DNA of 64,000 bases from AC-32 sp963746155 (GTDB lineage Bacteria; Actinomycetota; Thermoleophilia; Gaiellales; Gaiellaceae), in the NCBI GenBank assembly GCA_963746155.1, contig CAVVAB010000010.1, positions 310,001 to 374,000 of the forward strand, given 5' to 3'. The notes beneath the pieces were generated by a model that was given only the letters and a program-made list of their open reading frames with translations, was not told where the DNA came from and did no database searches. Within the stretch, counting starts at the first letter, position 1, and each line of letters starts with the position of its first letter. Position numbers and translations under genes: made by a program. Shown piece by piece: positions 55,980 to 62,792 of this stretch.

Positions 55980-57277
55980 AGGACGTCCATGAAGGAGCTG
56001 ACCGAGAAGACCGCCTTGCCGACGCCCGGCTCGCCGTAGCCCGGCGGCGTCTCGAGCCCGTGCCGCTCGAGCGCGTCGCGGTAGGCCTCGAGCAGGCGCA
56101 CGTGGTACTCGAGCGGCGCTCCGTCCGGGTTGTCGCGGCCGAGCGGCGTCGTCGGCTCGGGGCACCAGGTCGTGAAGCGCGGCGTGACGCCGTGGCTCAT
56201 GAAGTAGTCGAGCCCCTCGACGGTGGAGGCGATCGCCTCGTCGATCGTCTCGAACCCGAACGGCCGCGCCAGCTCGACGCCGGCGACGAAGTTCGGGATC
56301 ACGTTGGGCGGCCCGAAGACCTCGGCCGCGTCGAGGATCCGGCGGTGCCACTCCTCGCGGCCGACGTAGCGCTCCTTGCCCGGCGAGATCAGCGAGAAGA
56401 GCCGCTTGTCCCAGACCTCGTAGTTCGGGTGGTAGATCGAGATCCCGTAGTCCTTGAACCGCTGCGCGTCGGCCTTCGGCAGCGCCTGCGCGACGACCTT
56501 GCCGATCCAGCGGCCGGGGAAGCGCTCCTCGATCGCCTGCGCGTAGCGGCCGTAGAAGTCGGCCTCCGCGAGGCCGTCGACTGTCGAGGTGACGGAGCCG
56601 CCGGTGAGCGTGTACGCGTGCGTCGAGCCCTCGTCGTGCCGGTCGATCAGCTCGAGCGCCTCGAGCACGTCCTCGACCGGCTTCACCCCGGTGTACGGCC
56701 GGCCGGCCTTCTTGTGCTGGCGCCAGTTGTGGTTGATGTCGCAGAAGCCGCACTCCTCGTGCGCGCCGAAGTACTGGCACAGGCGCAGCACCGTGAGGTA
56801 GATCAGGTAGCCCCACTCGATCGTCGGCGCGGTCTCCATCACCGTCTTGCCGTTGGAGAGCGTGTGGCGGTAGTACTCGGGCATCGGCAGCGTGGCGACC
56901 TCGGCGAGGTCGCGGCCGTCGAGCGAGAGGCGCAGGCCGCCGTCCACGCGCGAGACGCGGTACGGCGAGGTCGGGTTGACGCGGACGGAGACGATCGTCC
57001 GCCGCAGCTCGTGCGGCCCGCCGGTGAGCGCGATCTCCTCGGGCGGCCGCTGCGTCGCCGCGGCGCCGAGCTCGGTCAGCGGCTTCTGGTCGAACGAGAA
57101 GATGAAGTAGGACTTGGGCTTGACCGCGCCGTCGAGGTTGTCCGTCAGCGCCGCGTCGTCGAACGCCATCCCCGTCCGAAGCAGATCCTCCTTGAGCACC
57201 GCCTCCGGGGGCACCCCCGGATAGCGTGAGATCAGCTCCTCTACGAGCTCCGTGCGAGTGTCGACGGTCGCGCTCAC
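55976..57277 (-). CDS. Radical SAM family protein with unusual cysteine spacing, coupled to mqnC
   Basis: 433 residues with an N-terminal domain of about 150 residues and then the cluster region RLCQYFGAHEECGFCDINHN (C167, C176, C179), which is C-x8-C-x2-C and departs from C-x3-C-x2-C. The TIM-barrel segments that follow are THAYTLTGGSVTSTVDGLAE, WIGKVVAQALPKADAQRFKD, GISIYHPNYEVWDKRLFSLI and NVIPNFVAGVELARPFGFET. I do not know a named function. The GTGA overlap with mqnC and its place as first gene of the operon argue for a role in or next to menaquinone synthesis. TAGGTT lies 6 bases before GTG 57277. Confidence 0.7.
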   Translation of the reverse strand: MSATVDTRTELVEELISRYPGVPPEAVLKEDLLRTGMAFDDAALTDNLDGAVKPKSYFIFSFDQKPLTELGAAATQRPPEEIALTGGPHELRRTIVSVRVNPTSPYRVSRVDGGLRLSLDGRDLAEVATLPMPEYYRHTLSNGKTVMETAPTIEWGYLIYLTVLRLCQYFGAHEECGFCDINHNWRQHKKAGRPYTGVKPVEDVLEALELIDRHDEGSTHAYTLTGGSVTSTVDGLAEADFYGRYAQAIEERFPGRWIGKVVAQALPKADAQRFKDYGISIYHPNYEVWDKRLFSLISPGKERYVGREEWHRRILDAAEVFGPPNVIPNFVAGVELARPFGFETIDEAIASTVEGLDYFMSHGVTPRFTTWCPEPTTPLGRDNPDGAPLEYHVRLLEAYRDALERHGLETPPGYGEPGVGKAVFSVSSFMDVL

Positions 57278-57283
57278 ACGTGG

Positions 57284-57289
57284 AACCTA
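57284..57289 (-). promoter_or_regulatory. -10 hexamer TAGGTT for the radical SAM-mqnC operon
   Basis: On the minus strand TAGGTT ends 6 bases before GTG 57277, within the 70-base divergent region shared with the glycosidase gene. Confidence 0.43.
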
Positions 57290-57330
57290 CCTCCCGTCCG
57301 GCCCCAAACGCTTCATTTACAGACTTCCGC

Positions 57331-57336
57331 TACCGT
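57331..57336 (+). promoter_or_regulatory. -10 hexamer TACCGT for the phosphodiester glycosidase gene
   Basis: TACCGT ends 11 bases before GTG 57348. A purine-rich GGGCCGGGG lies between and may serve as a weak ribosome site. Confidence 0.33.
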
Positions 57337-57347
57337 GGGCCGGGGTC

Positions 57348-59091
57348 GTGAACCGCCTAGTCGTCACAGCCGCCCTGCTGGTGGGTCTGGCCGCGGCCGT
57401 CTCAGCGCCCGCTGAAGCCGCCACGCAGGTTCTCATGCCCGGCGTCACGTATTCGCGCCAGGTGCAGTTCACCGCGCACGGGCCCGTGGTCATCAACGTC
57501 ATGACCGCGCCGAGGCCCGGCGGCCTCTACTCGCTCAAGCCGGTGCTCGCGAACGGGACGATCCTCGGGCGCCAGCGCGTGACGGCGATGCAGAAGGCGA
57601 TCTCGTCGACGACCACCGTCGCGGGCGTGAACGGCGACCTCTTCAACTGGAAGGACGGGCACCCGAGCGGGCTTGTCCTGCAGGACGGCGTCATCAAGAG
57701 CCCGCCGATCCGGACGCGCTCGAGCATCGGCATCTCGTCGAGCGGGACGCTGAACGTCGCGCGGGTCGCCCTCTACGGCTACTGGCAGGGGCTCGGCAGC
57801 AGGCGGACGGTGTCGGTGAACCGGACGCCGAAGGGCGACGGCTCGACGCTCTACACCCCGGCATGGGGTGCGAAGACTCCGGTCGTGGCCGGGATCGACC
57901 CAGGCGGTGTTCGACGAGTTCCCGCCCGCGACGAGCGGCGGCGAGCTCGACGGGACAGTGACCGCGCAGGCCACCGGCGGCGGCACGCCGATCCCGCCGA
58001 ACGGGGCCGTGCTCCTGTCGGTCGGGGCGCAGGCTCCGAAGCTCGCCGCCGAGGCGACGCCGGGCACACCGCTTCGCATCCAGCTCGTCCTGACGCCCGA
58101 CTGGCCGTCGGCCGGGATCGCAGACGGGCTCGGCGGCGGGCCGGTGATCGTCCGGAACGGCAAGGCGGTCTACACGGCAGGCGAGGACTTTCTTCCCTCG
58201 CAGCTCGGCCCGCGGGATCCTCGCACCGGTGTGGGGCAGCGCAAGGACGGCAGGATCGTGCTGGTCGCCGTCGACGGGCGCCGGAGCGGCTACAGCGTCG
58301 GCTTGACGAACTTCGAGCTCGCCCAGGCGCTCGTCCGGCTGGGCGCCGTCACCGGCTCGGCCCTGGACGCCGGCGGCTCGACGACGATGGCGTTCGACGG
58401 CAAGCTGCTGAACCGGCCGTCCGACAAGGGCGGCGAGCGAGCGGTCAAGGAGATGCTCGCGGTCATGTACGCCGGCGTGTACGCGCCGCTGCCCACCCTC
58501 CCCGTGATCTCGCCGAACGGCGACGGCAAGGACGAGAAGCAGACGCTCTCGTTCAAGCTCGTCCGCCCCTCGACGGTGACCGCGAACCTGATCGATCCCA
58601 CCGGGAAGAGCGTGTACAGCCTCTCCGGCGACCGCGCTCCGGGGATCTACAAGATCACCTGGCCGAGCAGCCCGAGCGCGAAGCGGCAGGCGCAGGAGAC
58701 GCTCGGCCGCTGGCGCTGGGTGATCAACGCGACCGACGACCAGGCCCAGCAGTCCTCGATCGAGCGCTCGTTCTGGGTCAACGACACGCTCGGGTTCCTG
58801 AACGTCGCGCCGAAGTCGGCGCGCATCGGGCCCAAGAGGGCGAACCGCGTCGTCGCCCGCTTCCGGCTCGCGCACAACGCGCGCGTGGTCGGATCGGTCT
58901 GGACGAGCTCGGGCGTGCTCGTCCGCAAGCTCGGCACGTTCAACCTCAAGGCCGGGACGCGCGGGCTCAAGTGGAACGGCCGCTACTCGAGCGGGCACTT
59001 CGCCTACCCGGGCACGTATCTGTTCAAGGTCTACGCGCAGAACGCCTACGGGCCTGTCCAGCTCTCCAGGACCTTCGGCGTCCGCCGCTAA
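57348..59091 (+). CDS. Secreted phosphodiester glycosidase (NAGPA/DUF2233) protein with C-terminal Ig-like domain (single frameshift)
   Basis: About 580 residues. A signal peptide is evident: VNRLVVTAALLVGLAAAVSA, then AEA. The NAGPA domain has AGVNGDLFNWKDGHPSGLVL and, after the frame change, GQRKDGRIVLVAVDGRRSGY, ELAQALVRLGAVTGSALDAG and GSTTMAFDGKLLNRPSD (active-site region). The last 200 residues form FlgD-like/Ig-like domains (VISPNGDGKDEKQTLSFKLV and SGHFAYPGTYLFKVYAQNAY). The break lies near 57890. Dropping one G from GCCGGGATCGACC gives VVAGSTQAVFDEFPP. It probably cleaves glycosyl phosphodiesters in the envelope. Confidence 0.8.
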
Positions 59092-59109
59092 CAGCGCCGC
59101 CCCTGCCCA

Positions 59110-59115
59110 TACACT
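59110..59115 (+). promoter_or_regulatory. -10 hexamer TACACT for the DedA gene
   Basis: TACACT ends 6 bases before GTG 59122. Confidence 0.43.
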
Positions 59116-59121
59116 CCGCGC

Positions 59122-59769
59122 GTGCTCGCCTCCCTGTCGGGCTCGATCACCTCGTTCGTCGGCAACCACGGCCTCTACGCCGTCTTCGTGCTGATGGCGA
59201 TCGACGCCGTGTTCCCGGCGGCGAGCGAGCTCGTGATGGTCTACGCGGGCGCGCTCGCCTCTGGCGCCTTCGCGGGCCAGCACGTCGTGCTGTTCGGAAA
59301 CGAGGTGACCACGCCGTTCTGGGCCTACGTCGCCGTCTGCCTGGCCGGGACGCTCGGCTACCTCTTCGGCTCGGAGGTCGGGTGGTGGATCGGCTGGAAG
59401 GGGGGCAGGCCGCTGGCCGAGCGCCACGGCGGCTGGCTCCACCTCGGGCCGGAGCGGCTGGCGCGCGCCGAGCGCTGGTTCGACCGCTGGGACGACCGGG
59501 CCGTTCTCTTCGGTCGGGTTGTCCCGCTTGTCCGCTCGTTCATCTCCGTGCCGGCCGGGATCTTCCGGATGCCGCTCGGCCGCTACACGGTTCTGACCAT
59601 TCCGGGCTCGGCGCTCTGGTGCCTCGTGTTCGCGGGTATCGGCTGGGCGGTCGGCGCGAGCTACGAGAGCTTCAACCACGGGTTCGAGCTCCTCGAGGTC
59701 GTACTCGTGGCAGGAGCCGTGGCCCTCGCGCTGTACCTGGTAGTGCGACGGCGCTCAAAGTCAAACTAG
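59122..59769 (+). CDS. DedA family membrane protein
   Basis: 215 residues with about five helices and the DedA/SNARE-associated motifs. The amphipathic re-entrant segment reads AVFVLMAIDAVFPAASELVM (a Glu-containing variant of F/Y-x-x-x-R/E), followed by GTLGYLFGSEVGWWIGWKGG. The signature arginine region is VLFGRVVPLVRSFISVPAG with GIFRMPLGRYTVLTIPGSAL. DedA proteins act as lipid scramblases or flippases, including undecaprenyl-phosphate recycling. Its TAG stop starts the TAGACT hexamer of the aminotransferase gene. Confidence 0.87.
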   Translation: MLASLSGSITSFVGNHGLYAVFVLMAIDAVFPAASELVMVYAGALASGAFAGQHVVLFGNEVTTPFWAYVAVCLAGTLGYLFGSEVGWWIGWKGGRPLAERHGGWLHLGPERLARAERWFDRWDDRAVLFGRVVPLVRSFISVPAGIFRMPLGRYTVLTIPGSALWCLVFAGIGWAVGASYESFNHGFELLEVVLVAGAVALALYLVVRRRSKSN

Positions 59770-59772
59770 ACT
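59767..59772 (+). promoter_or_regulatory. -10 hexamer TAGACT for the DegT aminotransferase gene
   Basis: TAGACT ends 8 bases before GTG 59781. Its TAG is the DedA stop codon. Confidence 0.43.
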
Positions 59773-59780
59773 CAAACCCC

Positions 59781-60866
59781 GTGTCCAATTCAATTCCGCT
59801 CGTCGACGTCAAGGCCCAGTACGAGCACCTGATCCCGCAGATCCAGGAGCGGATCGGGGAGGTGCTCGAGTCCGGCGTCTTCATCCTCGGGCCGAACGTC
59901 CGGGCGTTCGAGGCCGAGGCCGCCGACTACCTCGGCGTGCCGCGCACTGTCGGCGTGGCGAACGGGACCGACGCGCTCGTGCTCGCGCTCGACGCGATGG
60001 GGATCGGCCCGGGCGACGAGGTGATCTGCCCCTCGTTCACGTTCTACGCGACCGCCGAGTCGATTGCCCGCCGCGGCGCGACCCCGGTCTTCGCGGACAT
60101 CGACCCGGTCACGCTGAACCTCGATCCCGAGGACGTCGCCGGGAAGGTCACCGAGAGGACGCGGGCGCTGATGCCCGTGCACCTGTTCGGGCGCGTGATG
60201 CCGCTCGAGGGTCTCACCGAGCTCGGCGTGCCCATCGTCGAGGACGCGGCGCAGGCGTTCGGCGCGGAGGGCGTCGCCAGGACGGGCGTGCTCTCGACCT
60301 TCAGCTTCTTCCCGACGAAGAACCTCTTCGGCCTCGGCGACGGCGGTCTCGTGGCCGCCAACGACGACGCTCTCGCCGACCGGATCACGCTGCTGCGCTT
60401 CCACGGCTCGAAGGAGAAGAAGGAGTTCGAGGCGGTCGGCTACAACTCGCGGCTCGACGAGCTCCAGGCGGCCGTGCTGCGGCTCTTCCTCCAGCAGATG
60501 GACGGCTGGACGCAGGCCCGGCGCGACGCGGCCGCGCGCTACGAGGAGCTCGGCCTGGGCGACCTCTGCGAGCTGCCGGCCGACGAGCCCGGCCACGTCT
60601 ACCACATGTACGTCGTCCGCTCGGCCGAGCGGGACCGCTTCGCCGAGGCGCTCGCCACGGCCGGGATCGGTCATGCGTCGTACTACGTGACGCCGCTGCA
60701 TCTCCAGCCCGCGCTTCGCTACCTCGGCTATCAGGAGGGCGCGTTCCCGGAGACCGAGCGGGCGGCGCGCGAGAACCTCGCGCTGCCGATGTGGGCCGGG
60801 ATCCCCGCGGAGACGCAGGAGCGGGTGGTATCGGTAATCCGCGAGGCCGCGGCGGTCCGCGCGTGA
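59781..60866 (+). CDS. DegT/DnrJ/EryC1/StrS family PLP-dependent aminotransferase
   Basis: A 361-residue sugar aminotransferase-type enzyme. VGVANGTDALVLALDAMGIG and GDEVICPSFTFYATAESIAR bind the PLP phosphate and ring, VPIVEDAAQAFGAE has the ring-N Asp (D155), and STFSFFPTKNLFGLGDGG has the Schiff-base K180. GYNSRLDELQAAVL follows. Such enzymes aminate 3-keto or 4-keto nucleotide sugars for surface polysaccharides. The adjacent CapD-like epimerase/dehydratase (overlap GTGA) would supply the keto-sugar. Confidence 0.87.
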   Translation: MSNSIPLVDVKAQYEHLIPQIQERIGEVLESGVFILGPNVRAFEAEAADYLGVPRTVGVANGTDALVLALDAMGIGPGDEVICPSFTFYATAESIARRGATPVFADIDPVTLNLDPEDVAGKVTERTRALMPVHLFGRVMPLEGLTELGVPIVEDAAQAFGAEGVARTGVLSTFSFFPTKNLFGLGDGGLVAANDDALADRITLLRFHGSKEKKEFEAVGYNSRLDELQAAVLRLFLQQMDGWTQARRDAAARYEELGLGDLCELPADEPGHVYHMYVVRSAERDRFAEALATAGIGHASYYVTPLHLQPALRYLGYQEGAFPETERAARENLALPMWAGIPAETQERVVSVIREAAAVRA

Positions 60867-62761
60867 TCCCGATCAACAGGCACCGCATCTGGCAGCTGGT
60901 CGCCGACGGGCTGCTCGTCGCCCTCGCGTGGTGGCTTGCCTTCGAGCTCCGCTTCGACAACGGCATCCCGGTCTTCTACGAGACGCTCTTCCGGCGCTCG
61001 ATCCTGATCGTGGTCGCGATCAAGCTCGTCGTCTTCGTCTTCTGCGGCTTCTACAACCGCTGGTGGCGCTACGTCTCGACGCGCGACATGTGGCGGATCG
61101 CCTACGGCGTCGCGCTCGCAAGCGTCCTGGCCGACGTGGCCGTCTACCTCGTCTCTCCGGTGCACGGCGTCAAGCTGCCGCGCGGGATCGCCGCGCTCGA
61201 TCTGCTTCTCTGCCTGGCGCTGATCGCGGGCTCGCGGCTGCTGGCGCGGACGCTGATGGAGCGGCCGTCCGGCGGCGGGCTCGTCGCGCGCGGCAAGGAG
61301 GTGCTGGTCGTGGGCGCTGGCGATGCGGGGCAGCTCGTGATTCGCGAGCTCCAGCGCAGCCGCCAGCTCGGGTACACGCCGATCGGGCTGATCGACGACG
61401 ACCGGCGCAAGAAGAACCTCCGCATCCACGGCGTGCGCGTGCTCGGCACGACCGACGAGCTGCCGCACATCCTGCGCGACAACCGGCCGGACGAGGTGCT
61501 GATCGCGATCCCGTCGGCCTCGGGCGAGGCTCGCCGGCGGATCGTCACGATCACGCGCGAGAACAACGTCCCCGTGAAGACGTTGCCGGGCCTCTACGAC
61601 CTGATCTCGGGCGAGAGCGAGCTCGCCGCTCAGATCCGGCCCGTTCAGGTCGAGGACGTGCTCGGGCGCGAGCCGGTCGAGGTCGACCTCGAGGCGAGCG
61701 CCGCGTATCTGCGCGAGCAGACCGTCCTCGTCACCGGTGCGGGCGGGTCGATCGGCTCGGAGCTCTGCCGCCAGATCGCGCGACTGGGCCCGCAGCGGCT
61801 CGTGCTCGTGGACCAGGGCGAGACGGCGCTGTTCGAGATCGAGCGCGAGCTCGTCGACGAGCGGGGCTTCGCCGCGGCCGTCCCCGTCCTTGGCGACTGC
61901 AAGAGCGAGACCAAGATGCGCCAGGTCATCGACCGCTACCGGCCCGGAGTCGTGTTCCATGCGGCCGCCTACAAGCACGTGCCGCTGATGGAGGCGAACC
62001 CGCTCGAGTCGGTGCGCAACAACGTGCTCGCGACGCGGGTCGTCGCGGAGGCCGCGATCGAGTTCGGCGCGCAGCGCTTCGTGCTCGTCTCGACGGACAA
62101 GGCCGTCAACCCGAAGACGGTGATGGGCCAGTCGAAGGCGCTCTGCGAGTGGATCGTCGAGGCCTACGGCGCGCGCGAGGACATCGCGACGCGCTTCCTC
62201 GCGGTCCGCTTCGGGAACGTGCTCGGCTCGTCGGGCAGCGTGATCCCGATCTTCCGCCGCCAGATCGCGAAGGGCGGCCCGGTGACCGTTACGCACCCGG
62301 ACATGACGCGCTACTTCATGACGATCCCGGAGGCGGCGTCGCTCGTCATCCAGTCCGGGGCGATCGGCGGCCGCGGCGACGTGTTCGTGCTCGACATGGG
62401 CGACCCGGTGAGCATCGTCGAGCTGGCGATGCAGATGATCCGCCTCTCGGGCAAGGAGCCCGAGCGCGACATCGCCGTCGAGATTGTCGGCGCCCGGCCC
62501 GGCGAGAAGCTGCACGAGGAGCTCTGGGGCGAGGGCGAGTCGGTCGTCCCGACCCTGCACCCGAAGATCATGCGGGTGCGCGGGCCGATCGTGAACGCGG
62601 TCTGGCTCCAGGACGAGCTGGGCGAGCTGGAGCGGCTGGTCGGCGAGGGCGACACGCTCGAGGTCGTGACGCGGCTCGCGTCGATGATGCGCTCGCCGCT
62701 GCTCGTCAGCGCTCCGAGGCCGGTAGAAGAAGACACGCTTTCGGGACAGAAGCTGACCTAG
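60863..62761 (+). CDS. Membrane-bound nucleotide-sugar epimerase/dehydratase (CapD/FlaA1-like)
   Basis: 632 residues. Four N-terminal helices (about 1-120: LVADGLLVALAWWLAFELRF, ILIVVAIKLVVFVFCGFYN and others) are followed by a first Rossmann domain (VLVVGAGDAGQLVIRELQRS) and a second SDR domain. The SDR domain has VLVTGAGGSIGSELCRQIAR (NAD), FHAAAYKHVPLMEANPLESV, VSTDKAVNPKTVMGQSKALC and the end GEKLHEELWGEGE. The normal YxxxK is replaced by the Met-containing MGQSK arrangement of the CapD/PglF-type 4,6-dehydratases. It acts on UDP-GlcNAc-type sugars in the cell-envelope pathway with the upstream aminotransferase. Confidence 0.87.
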   Translation: MIPINRHRIWQLVADGLLVALAWWLAFELRFDNGIPVFYETLFRRSILIVVAIKLVVFVFCGFYNRWWRYVSTRDMWRIAYGVALASVLADVAVYLVSPVHGVKLPRGIAALDLLLCLALIAGSRLLARTLMERPSGGGLVARGKEVLVVGAGDAGQLVIRELQRSRQLGYTPIGLIDDDRRKKNLRIHGVRVLGTTDELPHILRDNRPDEVLIAIPSASGEARRRIVTITRENNVPVKTLPGLYDLISGESELAAQIRPVQVEDVLGREPVEVDLEASAAYLREQTVLVTGAGGSIGSELCRQIARLGPQRLVLVDQGETALFEIERELVDERGFAAAVPVLGDCKSETKMRQVIDRYRPGVVFHAAAYKHVPLMEANPLESVRNNVLATRVVAEAAIEFGAQRFVLVSTDKAVNPKTVMGQSKALCEWIVEAYGAREDIATRFLAVRFGNVLGSSGSVIPIFRRQIAKGGPVTVTHPDMTRYFMTIPEAASLVIQSGAIGGRGDVFVLDMGDPVSIVELAMQMIRLSGKEPERDIAVEIVGARPGEKLHEELWGEGESVVPTLHPKIMRVRGPIVNAVWLQDELGELERLVGEGDTLEVVTRLASMMRSPLLVSAPRPVEEDTLSGQKLT

Positions 62762-62780
62762 GCTCGTCTGGACCCGCGGC

Positions 62781-62786
62781 TACGGT
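62781..62786 (+). promoter_or_regulatory. -10 hexamer TACGGT for the UvrD-like gene
   Basis: TACGGT ends 6 bases before GTG 62793. A second candidate, TAGGCT, lies at 62759-62764 and includes the upstream stop codon. Confidence 0.43.
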
Positions 62787-62792
62787 GGCGCG

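Noticed and set aside
2077..59091. Programmed +1 ribosomal frameshifting as the reason for the broken genes
   Set aside because: The sites share no slippery heptamer, rare codon or downstream structure, and they occur in functionally unrelated genes. A common sequencing bias explains them more simply.
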